This document shows, piece after piece, positions 1 to 6,070 of a stretch of DNA of 6,070 nt. Position numbers and translations under genes: made by a program. The DNA is from an uncultured Lachnospiraceae bacterium (GTDB taxonomy: Bacteria; Bacillota; Clostridia; Lachnospirales; Lachnospiraceae). The DNA lies in assembly GCA_905235345.1 (NCBI GenBank), contig CAJOLO010000095.1, positions 1 to 6,070 on the forward strand. The letters are read 5' to 3'. Position 1 is the first letter of the stretch; every line of letters begins with the position of its first letter. The notes beneath the pieces are model-generated. The model was not told the DNA's origin, searched no databases, and worked only from the letters and a program-made list of their open reading frames with translations.

Positions 1-1727
1 GCAAGTGATGGTGCAAAACAGGGATGTGTATTAGGAATATACACAGTAAAATCTGCAGTGTCTTCCATAACATAATTACCCTTATTCGTAAGCGTAAATA
101 TATATCCGCCTCTTGTCTTTACCTCTACGATATTACTTATCATCTTCTCATAAAGATCCGGCTGGGTGGCAACCGCAACAACCAATATTCCATCCTCTAT
201 AAGAGATATGGTTCCATGCTTAAGCTCTCCCGCTGCATAAGCCTCTGAATGAATGTATGATATCTCCTTAAGCTTTAAAGAACCCTCTAAGGAAGTTGCA
301 TAATCACATCCTCGTCCTAAGAAGAATACGTCCTTCGCATTCGCATACTTGCTGGCAAACCACTGAATCCTCTCCTTATCTCCAAGAATCTCAAGTATCT
401 TGTCGGGAAGCTTCTTAAGCTCATCAACCATCCCGGTAAGTTCCTCCGGTGTTATCGTTCCCTTAACCTCACCGAACAGCATGGCAAGCAGATACAGTGA
501 AACAAGCTGCGTACTGTATGCCTTGGTAGTTGCAACCGAAATCTCCGGTCCTGCATGGGTATACATTACATTATCTGCCTCTCTTGCAATTGTCGAGCCT
601 ACTACATTGACAATTCCAAGCACCTTGGATCCAAGCTCCTGTGCCTTTCTTAAAGCTGCAAGAGAATCCGCAGTCTCGCCTGACTGACTGATTATTATTG
701 TCATTGAATTCTCTTCTATGATAGGATCCCGATATCTGAACTCGGAAGCAAGATCAACCTCAACAGGAATTCTCGTAAGCTTCTCAATAACATATCTCCC
801 TGTCACTCCCACATGATAAGCGGAACCGCATCCGACAATATATATTCTCTTAAGCTTAGCTATCTCTTCATCCGTCATTCCAAGCTCTTCTATTACGACC
901 TTATCTCCTTTAAGTCTGGGACTTATAGTATCAAATACCGCCTTAGGCTGCTCATATATCTCCTTAAGCATAAAATGCTCATATCCGCCCTTCTCGGCAG
1001 CTTCAATATCCCATTCTATAGTCTTGGTTTCTTTCTTGATCTCTTCTAAATCTTCGTTATAGAAGGTTATTCCCTCTCTTGTAAGCTCACAGATCTCTCG
1101 ATTCTCTATAAAATATACCTCCCTGGTATACTTAAGGATCGCCGGAACATCAGATGCAATAAAGTTACCTTCCTCCGTATGTCCCACAACCAATGGAGAA
1201 TCCTTACGCACGGCAAACATCTTGTCAGGATGATCCTTGAATATAATACCAAGTGCATAAGAGCCCTGAACTCTGTGCATAACCTTCTCAACAGCCTGAA
1301 GAGGATTACCTGTATAATAATAGTCAAGATAATGTGCTATAACCTCAGTATCCGTATCAGACTTAAATGTATATCCTTTTGCAATCAACTTTTCCTTGAG
1401 TGGCTGATAATTCTCGATTATACCGTTATGCACCACTGCAATTGATTTATCTTTATTGTAATGCGGATGAGCATTATTAACTGACGGTTCTCCGTGAGTA
1501 GCCCATCTTGTATGTCCGATTCCCAAAGTTCCCTTCAAGCTGTGTCCGTCACCGGTAAGATCACGAAGTGCCTGAAGTCTTCCCTTCGCCTTAACAACTT
1601 CTATGTCGTTATCACCGTATACCGCAAGTCCTGCCGAATCATAGCCTCTGTATTCGAGCTTCGCCAGTCCGTCTAACAGTATCGGGGCAGCCTGCTCATT
1701 ACCAATGTATCCTACGATACCACACAT
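1..1727 (-). CDS. glmS: Glutamine--fructose-6-phosphate aminotransferase (isomerizing), 3' end cut by window edge
   Basis: Cytoplasmic enzyme converting fructose 6-phosphate plus glutamine to glucosamine 6-phosphate and glutamate, the first step to UDP-GlcNAc. The 575 complete visible codons begin MCGIVGYIG; Cys2 becomes the N-terminal catalytic nucleophile after Met removal. The glutaminase domain (about 1-220) shows YRGYDSAG (26-33), GHTRWATHG (71-79) and HNGIIENY (100-107). Two SIS sugar-isomerase domains follow (about 290-420 and 455 onward), with VGCGSAYHVG (298-307), SQSGETADS (347-355) and EISVATTKAYSTQ (395-407). The family is about 600-610 residues, so roughly 35 residues, including the conserved C-terminal tail, lie beyond base 1. 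The ATG start is fixed by the invariant MCGI and by a GGAGGA ribosome site (1740-1735), 7 nt upstream. No internal stop or frameshift is seen. It has its own promoter and lies downstream of the polysaccharide genes. Confidence 0.97.
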   Translation of the reverse strand, partial: MCGIVGYIGNEQAAPILLDGLAKLEYRGYDSAGLAVYGDNDIEVVKAKGRLQALRDLTGDGHSLKGTLGIGHTRWATHGEPSVNNAHPHYNKDKSIAVVHNGIIENYQPLKEKLIAKGYTFKSDTDTEVIAHYLDYYYTGNPLQAVEKVMHRVQGSYALGIIFKDHPDKMFAVRKDSPLVVGHTEEGNFIASDVPAILKYTREVYFIENREICELTREGITFYNEDLEEIKKETKTIEWDIEAAEKGGYEHFMLKEIYEQPKAVFDTISPRLKGDKVVIEELGMTDEEIAKLKRIYIVGCGSAYHVGVTGRYVIEKLTRIPVEVDLASEFRYRDPIIEENSMTIIISQSGETADSLAALRKAQELGSKVLGIVNVVGSTIAREADNVMYTHAGPEISVATTKAYSTQLVSLYLLAMLFGEVKGTITPEELTGMVDELKKLPDKILEILGDKERIQWFASKYANAKDVFFLGRGCDYATSLEGSLKLKEISYIHSEAYAAGELKHGTISLIEDGILVVAVATQPDLYEKMISNIVEVKTRGGYIFTLTNKGNYVMEDTADFTVYIPNTHPCFAPSL

Positions 1728-1838
1728 AAACGCTTCCTCCTAAACAATTATACTTTTAGCACTAAGATATAATACTTATCTGAATTATTCTGCATTCATA
1801 AATCATATTATCAACATTCCGACTAAAAAAACACAATG

Positions 1839-1867
1839 ATTATAACACTTATATTCTGATATGACAA
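1839..1867 (-). promoter_or_regulatory. Sigma-A type promoter for glmS
   Basis: On the minus strand a TTGTCA -35 hexamer (1867-1862) is followed by a 17-bp spacer and a perfect TATAAT -10 hexamer (1844-1839). The DNA upstream is strongly A/T-rich, as in UP elements. Transcription would start near 1832, giving a leader of about 105 nt before the glmS ATG. The leader is AU-rich and contains no GC-rich fold. I see nothing like the conserved glmS ribozyme core, so classical glucosamine-6-phosphate-triggered self-cleavage is not supported here. Confidence 0.8.
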
Positions 1868-1934
1868 TATCATTAACTTATTAATATCTTATAATATTCT
1901 TAAATTTTTTTAGTACAATATATAAAAATTTAAA

Positions 1935-2684
1935 TCACATATACTTGAGCACACCATGAACCGCATAAAAACAGAAATAATATAATGCTCTCAATCTGCT
2001 GTATCCCATATATCTGTATACTCCATAGGTCATCTTCGCAGATTTTAATTTATCTGATGATTTTGACCCCTTTACTACACGATATTTCAGAAGCGGCTCA
2101 TTTATTCCATATGCACTGTCATACTCTCTTAATATCATCAGCCATGTAATATAATCCTCATGTAAATGATCCTGCGACATGGGGTATCTTAAGATGACAT
2201 CCCTTCTGACCATAACACCTGAGGTATTAAGAACATTACTCCTAAGTAGCTTCTTATACGATATAATCTCAGGAATTCCGATAATACGCCCCGAAAGCGA
2301 ACCGTCTTCATCCATCAGTTCCCTTCCTGTCGAACTTATTACGGCCTGCTTATCTTCCATCAGTCTATATTGCTTTTCTAATTTATCGGCTGTCCAGTAA
2401 TCATCACCATCAAGAAACGCCACATATCTGCCCTGAGCCAGACTTACTCCGAGATTTCTTCCCGCTGCAACTCCCATATTGCTTTCGTTACGCACATACC
2501 GAAATCTTGTATCCTCTAAAAAGGGTTCAATAAGTCCTGCCGTACCGTCCGTTGAGCAATCGTCAATGATTATACATTCCCACTTTGTCTTCTGTTCTTT
2601 CACAGAGGAAAGTGCAGCCGCTATATACTTCTCACAATTATATACCGGTATAACCACCGATACTTCTATATTATCCATATCCAT
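1935..2684 (-). CDS. Family 2 glycosyltransferase, TuaG-like
   Basis: A 249-residue GT-A fold glycosyltransferase that probably adds one sugar from a nucleotide-sugar donor to a growing lipid-linked glycan at the inner face of the membrane. Visible GT2 motifs, in order, are VVIPVYN (10-16), IDDCSTDGT (40-48), GVAAGRNLG (71-79) and the metal-binding DGDD within FLDGDDYW (90-97). HEDY (175-178) probably carries the catalytic acidic residue. The C-terminal tail (about 220-249), with RALYYFCFYAV, is hydrophobic and resembles the tail of Bacillus TuaG, a teichuronic-acid transferase, so it may sit on the membrane. Length is normal for this short subgroup. The ATG at 2684 is chosen because GGAAAG (2696-2691) lies 6 nt upstream; the Met at codon 3 would be spaced worse. 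It follows tarJ by 130 bp on the same strand. Donor and acceptor cannot be read from the sequence. Confidence 0.9.
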   Translation of the reverse strand: MDMDNIEVSVVIPVYNCEKYIAAALSSVKEQKTKWECIIIDDCSTDGTAGLIEPFLEDTRFRYVRNESNMGVAAGRNLGVSLAQGRYVAFLDGDDYWTADKLEKQYRLMEDKQAVISSTGRELMDEDGSLSGRIIGIPEIISYKKLLRSNVLNTSGVMVRRDVILRYPMSQDHLHEDYITWLMILREYDSAYGINEPLLKYRVVKGSKSSDKLKSAKMTYGVYRYMGYSRLRALYYFCFYAVHGVLKYM

Positions 2685-2722
2685 TCTCAGCTTTCCGGTT
2701 ATTGTAATTTTACAAACGCTGT

Positions 2723-2743
2723 ACCGGATTGCGTAACTCCGGT
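2723..2743 (-). repeat. Small hairpin upstream of the GT2 gene
   Basis: ACCGGA (2743-2738 on the minus strand) pairs perfectly with TCCGGT (2728-2723) around a 9-nt loop. No T-run follows, so it is not a convincing intrinsic terminator. It lies about 40 nt before the GT2 start in the tarJ-GT2 gap. It may be a weak mRNA structure or chance. Confidence 0.35.
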
Positions 2744-2765
2744 TTACATCTTATTAATCTTGCAT

Positions 2766-2798
2766 ATTATATAGTTCCATCGCAGGCATGATGTCTGC
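2766..2798 (-). promoter_or_regulatory. Possible weak promoter with overlapping dyad in the tarJ-GT2 gap
   Basis: A perfect TATAAT (2771-2766, minus strand) lies 82 bp before the GT2 start. There is no good -35 at 17 bp; the best partial match is CAGACA (2797-2792), 20 bp from TATAAT or 18 bp from the overlapping TATATA (2773-2768). The would-be -35 region lies inside an imperfect 17-bp dyad (2782-2798, GCAGGCAT-G-ATGTCTGC, one G/T mismatch) of operator-like shape. In AT-rich DNA a lone TATAAT is common, so this could be chance. If real, it would let the GT2 gene be transcribed apart from tarIJ. Confidence 0.25.
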
Positions 2799-2814
2799 TT
2801 GATGTGTGTAATCC

Positions 2815-3840
2815 TTACTTCTCCCAGACCATCACTGTCTTTCCGATAAGCTTGTGACTGTCTTTCTCAAATGCCCTTGCTATATCACGGAGCTCACGGA
2901 CAACTATCTGTTCACCCACTATATTCTCAAGATAATCGCAAACCTCAGGCTTCTCCTTATACAGATTGATAAGATTTACGAAATCGCTTCTTCCGCTCCT
3001 GCTGCTCCCCACAATTCTAAGTCCCTTTTCCAGAACCATTCGTGTATTGATCGGTGCAAGCTCCTCCGACACGCCAAGTATTGCTATCGTTCCCTCAGGA
3101 TTGATATAGTCTATTATCTGATTGATTGCCTTATGGGAACCGCCTCCACCGACACATTCAAAGGCATGATCCATTGAAAAATCATCGGGTACCTGGCTTA
3201 TCTGATAACATCCGTCGGCAAATGTAAAGTCCTGAAGTTTAGCCTCATTCTTCCCGAATACATATACCTCTGTATCAGGATACATCGTCTTAAGCAGAAG
3301 CGATGTAATATATCCTAAGTTTCCATCTCCCCACACACCGATTCTGGCTCTTCTCTCATTCGCTGTCGCCATGAATCTGGAAATCGAATGCATGCTTACA
3401 CTTACCAGTTCGGTAAATGCAGCCACTGTATAATTAATCCCTTCAGGAAGCAGAACCAGTCTGTCATTAGTGGTCTGGATATACTCCTGGAGGAATCCGT
3501 CCGTACCGCTGGCACGAAATCTTGAACTTCTAAGATAATTCTCCGCAATTACCGGATCTTCCTCAGACGGGAGATTCGGAATCATGACCACGTGATCACC
3601 AACATTAAACTCTCCGGTCGGATCATATACAACCCTTCCGATAGCTTCATGAATAAGTGCCATAGGAAGCTTCTTCTTTAATATCTCCTGCGGTCTGATT
3701 CCCTGATAATATCTCTGATCCGCATTACATATTGAAAGATGTGTAGGTCTTACTATTATATGTTTATCATCTATTGTAATATCCTTATATACTAATTCGA
3801 ACTGCCTGGGGCGTTTTAACTGATATACTGCACTAAGCAT
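2815..3840 (-). CDS. tarJ: Ribulose-5-phosphate reductase (NADPH, medium-chain alcohol dehydrogenase family)
   Basis: Reduces D-ribulose 5-phosphate to D-ribitol 5-phosphate, the substrate of TarI, in the cytoplasm. The 341 residues equal the usual TarJ length, and TarJ-type segments are present: SICNADQRYY (36-45), DPVIAENYL (95-103), DHAFECVGG (224-232), GSSRSG (278-283). The N-terminal GroES-like domain carries the expected catalytic zinc ligands Cys38, His64-Glu65 and Glu144 (FTELVSVS). The four-cysteine structural zinc lobe of classical alcohol dehydrogenases is absent, as is normal for this family. The Rossmann domain starts at GVWGDGNLG (168-176), the dinucleotide-binding loop. The ATG at 3840 has a perfect AGGAGG (3854-3849) 8 nt upstream. 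It follows tarI by 109 bp, and the pairing makes the function firm. NADPH preference is taken from the family. Confidence 0.95.
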   Translation of the reverse strand: MLSAVYQLKRPRQFELVYKDITIDDKHIIVRPTHLSICNADQRYYQGIRPQEILKKKLPMALIHEAIGRVVYDPTGEFNVGDHVVMIPNLPSEEDPVIAENYLRSSRFRASGTDGFLQEYIQTTNDRLVLLPEGINYTVAAFTELVSVSMHSISRFMATANERRARIGVWGDGNLGYITSLLLKTMYPDTEVYVFGKNEAKLQDFTFADGCYQISQVPDDFSMDHAFECVGGGGSHKAINQIIDYINPEGTIAILGVSEELAPINTRMVLEKGLRIVGSSRSGRSDFVNLINLYKEKPEVCDYLENIVGEQIVVRELRDIARAFEKDSHKLIGKTVMVWEK

Positions 3841-3898
3841 CTTATATACCTCCTGTTTTACTCTAACCCAATATCACTAACTTAAGCTCTTTCCCATT

Positions 3899-3920
3899 CA
3901 AGTCTCGCGAGCGCGACTTG
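3899..3920 (-). repeat. GC-rich imperfect palindrome in the tarI-tarJ gap (distal half of block)
   Basis: A 22-bp inverted repeat: CAAGTC pairs with GACTTG, then after one G/A mismatch CGC pairs with GCG, leaving only TC at the tip. With the neighbouring hairpin (3934-3949) and a GGCGCC palindrome (3920-3925) it forms a 51-bp block (3899-3949) of 33 G/C bases, about 65%, in otherwise AT-rich DNA. No T-run follows on either strand. It could be one half of a REP-like dispersed element or a structured mRNA spacer. The fold is seen in the sequence; the role is inferred. Confidence 0.55.
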
Positions 3921-3933
3921 GCGCCGGATTTGC

Positions 3934-3949
3934 GACCGCTTTAGCGGTC
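3934..3949 (-). repeat. Perfect GC-rich hairpin directly after the tarI stop
   Basis: GACCGC-TAAA-GCGGTC on the minus strand forms a 6-bp perfect stem with a four-base loop, beginning at the base right after the tarI TGA. It is followed by GCAAATCC rather than a T-run, so it lacks the tail of an intrinsic terminator. Plausible roles are protecting the 3' end of tarI mRNA, damping read-through into tarJ, or forming one end of a mobile palindromic repeat that also includes 3899-3925. Confidence 0.6.
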
Positions 3950-4663
3950 TCACTCTGCAAGTAGCGACTCCGCAACACGCAGATCATACGGATAAGTAAT
4001 CTTAATATTGGACTCCTCGCCCTCAACCAGGTGCACCTTCTCGCCCTTAATCACAAGAATCTTGCACGCATCAGTCAGTATCTCCTTCTCCTCATCATTT
4101 AATCCCTCATAAAGTTCTCTCAGATGCTTCGCACGGAATGACTGGGGTGTCTGCCCCTGATACATCTTAGACCGGTCCGGAATCGATGTTATGAGCTGGT
4201 TATCCCTGCTCTCAACAATCGTATCCGTGGCCGGAACCACAGTATCACATGCCCCGAACTCCTTCGCATATTTTATGTTCTCCTCAAGAATTCTGTGTGT
4301 AACAAATGGTCTTACCGAGTCATGTGTTACAATTATCGTATCCTCATTGAGGCTTCCCTGTTCATCAATATAGGCAATTGCATTCATTATTGTTTCATTT
4401 CTCGTTGCACCACCGCTTATCACCACAACATTCTTAACGTTCGGTATATATTTCTTAATAAGATCTTCAGTATGTTTAATCCACTGCTTGGGTGAAAGTA
4501 CCAGTATCTTATCAAACTGCGGATTCATCACGAACTTTTCAATTGTATGAATAATGATAGGCTTTCCGCCGATCTCCATGAACTGCTTGGGTTTCTCCAC
4601 ATTGCCCATACGGGTTCCTATTCCGCCTGCCAATACTACACCGTAAACATTACTGCCTTCCAT
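3950..4663 (-). CDS. tarI: D-ribitol-5-phosphate cytidylyltransferase
   Basis: Joins CTP and D-ribitol 5-phosphate to make CDP-ribitol and pyrophosphate, the activated donor for ribitol-phosphate polymers; cytoplasmic. The 237 residues form one IspD-like nucleotidyltransferase domain. The CTP-binding signature is LAGGIGTRMG (11-20) with KPKQF (24-28). Further family motifs are GGATRNETI (84-92), THDSVRPF (113-120), QGQTPQSF (169-176), DACKI (198-202) and VEGEESNIKIT (213-223), ending in PYDLRVAE (225-232). IspD is the main alternative, but THDSVRPF and especially the tarJ next door favour TarI. The ATG at 4663 has AGGAGG (4676-4671) 7 nt upstream. It starts 33 bp after the sugar transferase stop, so the two are probably cotranscribed. 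The C-terminus is a few residues shorter than Staphylococcus TarI but past the conserved core, so the gene looks intact. Confidence 0.93.
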   Translation of the reverse strand: MEGSNVYGVVLAGGIGTRMGNVEKPKQFMEIGGKPIIIHTIEKFVMNPQFDKILVLSPKQWIKHTEDLIKKYIPNVKNVVVISGGATRNETIMNAIAYIDEQGSLNEDTIIVTHDSVRPFVTHRILEENIKYAKEFGACDTVVPATDTIVESRDNQLITSIPDRSKMYQGQTPQSFRAKHLRELYEGLNDEEKEILTDACKILVIKGEKVHLVEGEESNIKITYPYDLRVAESLLAE

Positions 4664-4696
4664 TACAAATCCTCCTATTCTTTGTCACTAACACTA

Positions 4697-6070
4697 CTAA
4701 TTTCCGCTATCTTTATAAGTATTCTTCTTAACTGCCGTTGTCTGGTCAAGGTCAATTCCCTCTGTATTCTCCTTCTGGAATAATATCTTAAATGTCAAAA
4801 GCAACAGCTTGATGTCTAACCAAAGGGAATAATTCTCTATATATGTCAGATCTAACTTAAGCTTATCATACGGCGTGGTATTGTATTTACCATACACCTG
4901 TGCATAACCTGTAAGTCCGGCCTTCACCTTAAGTCTGAAATTGAACTCAGGTATTATCTCCTGATATTTCGCTGCGATTTCCGGACGTTCCGGACGCGGT
5001 CCCACCAGAGACATGTCTCCTTTTATAATATTTATCAATTGAGGAAACTCATCAAAATGTAAGGCTCTTAACACCTTACCCACAGGAGTGACTCTGCTGT
5101 CTCCCTTCTGTGCCAGCTGAATTCCGTTCTTCTCCGAATCAATACTCATGCTTCTGAACTTATATATCCTGAATATCCTGCCATCCTCGGTAAGTCGTTC
5201 CTGTGAATATAGCACCGGTCCTCCGTCGTATGCCTTGATCAGGATAGCTATTACCAGAAACAACGGCAAGAAAATGATTGATACCGGTATGGTTAAGACC
5301 AGATCAAGTATCCTCTTAAATACCAGCTGATCTCCTGTAAGACCTTTATTCCTCGATAAGAGAAGAGGCGTATCAAACAGATGAATGCTGTCAGATCCCA
5401 TAAGCAGAATATCCGAAAGCTTAGGTGTCACATAAGTTCTTACGGACAGGTCAAAGCAACGTTTTAATATAATATTTCTCTCATAAGCAGGTATATCATA
5501 TATCAATACTGCCTCATATTCATCAAGACTGTCACAGATATTGTCAAGTCCTTCATCTAACTGCATGATATCGCATATGTTGTATTTATCCTTTCTTGTT
5601 CCCAGCTTGTCCAATATCTCCTTAGGCGAACGGTCATCATATATAAGCAGCATCTGTCTTGGCGGATATAAGAAAGCGTATAAGGTCTTACATATAAACA
5701 CCCATACCAGTATGACAATAACCTGTATCACTGTCATTATCGCAAGCGGTCTCACCGTAAGATACTCCCGGCTTATAAGACATATCTGCAGATAGGCAAT
5801 TATATTAGTACCTGCAAGAGCAAGCAGTTGTGAATATAATACATCCATTAATCTCAGATATCCTATCTTAAATCCGCCATAAAGACTCGTTATAAGATAC
5901 ATTATCAGAGCATAGAAACCAATCACTGCCCAGTCGCCACGCCTGAAGAACGGTATCTTTAATTGCTTCTGATAAAATCCATACCACAGATACGCAAACA
6001 TAACAGTGTGTATTGCCAATATTACAAATCCTTCAAAAAAAGAAATTACTCTTTTAAAACGGTCTCTTTT
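4697..6070 (-). CDS. Polyprenyl-phosphate sugar-1-phosphate transferase (exopolysaccharide-initiating), 5' end outside window
   Basis: Membrane enzyme that moves a hexose- or aminosugar-1-phosphate from a UDP-sugar to undecaprenyl phosphate, starting a surface-glycan repeat unit. Of 457 visible residues (1 = the codon at the window edge), four hydrophobic segments lie near 8-32, 47-65, 76-99 and 108-135. A cytosolic Rossmann-like region follows (about 138-245) without a clear glycine-rich loop. The bacterial sugar-transferase domain (about 249-437) has a membrane helix (257-281), YKFRSM (303-308), catalytic-type DEFPQL (340-345), GDMSLVGPRP (351-360) and GLTGYAQV (385-392). A TTG at 6019 could be proposed as start, but the frame stays open through 17 more codons to base 6070 and those codons supply most of the first membrane helix. 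The true start is therefore probably just outside. Sugar specificity cannot be told. tarI follows after 33 bp. Confidence 0.92.
   Translation of the reverse strand, partial: KRDRFKRVISFFEGFVILAIHTVMFAYLWYGFYQKQLKIPFFRRGDWAVIGFYALIMYLITSLYGGFKIGYLRLMDVLYSQLLALAGTNIIAYLQICLISREYLTVRPLAIMTVIQVIVILVWVFICKTLYAFLYPPRQMLLIYDDRSPKEILDKLGTRKDKYNICDIMQLDEGLDNICDSLDEYEAVLIYDIPAYERNIILKRCFDLSVRTYVTPKLSDILLMGSDSIHLFDTPLLLSRNKGLTGDQLVFKRILDLVLTIPVSIIFLPLFLVIAILIKAYDGGPVLYSQERLTEDGRIFRIYKFRSMSIDSEKNGIQLAQKGDSRVTPVGKVLRALHFDEFPQLINIIKGDMSLVGPRPERPEIAAKYQEIIPEFNFRLKVKAGLTGYAQVYGKYNTTPYDKLKLDLTYIENYSLWLDIKLLLLTFKILFQKENTEGIDLDQTTAVKKNTYKDSGN

Noticed and set aside
400..1676. Several open frames of 60-95 codons antisense to or out of frame with glmS.
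   Set aside because: They overlap a strongly conserved gene, have no ribosome sites of note and no recognisable protein character.
1900..1933. All-A/T inverted repeat after the GT2 stop (TTAAATTTTT...AAAAATTTAA), a possible terminator.
   Set aside because: The stem has no G/C pairs and is not followed by a T-run in the direction of transcription; such repeats arise easily in AT-rich gaps.
3841..3898. A separate promoter for tarJ.
   Set aside because: TTGAAT is present, but no acceptable -10 lies at 16-18 bp; read-through from tarI is simpler.
3934..3949. Intrinsic terminator ending the tarI transcript.
   Set aside because: The hairpin is good but the following bases (GCAAATCC) are not U-rich, and tarJ is an obligate partner downstream.
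3950..4663. IspD, the isoprenoid-pathway cytidylyltransferase.
   Set aside because: Same fold, but THDSVRPF-type motifs and the adjacent tarJ point to ribitol-5-phosphate as substrate.
4191..5795. Plus-strand open frames opposite tarI and the sugar transferase.
   Set aside because: Low-complexity, Ser/Ile/Leu-rich shadows of real genes with no supporting start signals or motifs.

Overview
All genes in this window read leftward (minus strand), so transcription runs from base 6070 towards base 1. The DNA is AT-rich, with strong AGGAGG/GGAGGA ribosome binding sites and a sigma-A type promoter. The proteins look like those of Firmicutes, so I infer a clostridial bacterium, most likely a member of the Lachnospiraceae. 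This is judged from protein style, not from a search.

In transcription order the layout is as follows. (1) A membrane polyprenyl-phosphate sugar-1-phosphate transferase (6070-4697); its reading frame runs off the right edge, so its start lies outside. (2) tarI, ribitol-5-phosphate cytidylyltransferase (4663-3950), 33 bp downstream. (3) A 109-bp gap with a compact GC-rich block of inverted repeats. (4) tarJ, ribulose-5-phosphate reductase (3840-2815). (5) A 130-bp gap with two small dyads. (6) A family-2 glycosyltransferase resembling TuaG (2684-1935). (7) A 207-bp AT-rich gap holding a near-consensus promoter. (8) glmS (1727 to the left edge), cut off about 35 codons before its expected end.

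Together the first four genes look like part of a surface-polysaccharide operon. TarJ reduces D-ribulose 5-phosphate to D-ribitol 5-phosphate and TarI activates it to CDP-ribitol. The sugar-1-phosphate transferase would start a repeat unit on undecaprenyl phosphate, and the GT2 enzyme would add a sugar. This suggests a ribitol-phosphate-containing capsule, exopolysaccharide or teichoic-like polymer. The enzyme that would transfer ribitol phosphate from CDP-ribitol is not in the window. GlmS makes glucosamine 6-phosphate for peptidoglycan and other amino-sugar polymers; it has its own promoter and need not belong to the operon.

Most of the window is well-understood gene content. The least explained part is the GC-rich palindromic block between tarI and tarJ (3899-3949). 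I do not see a clearly new biological system here.
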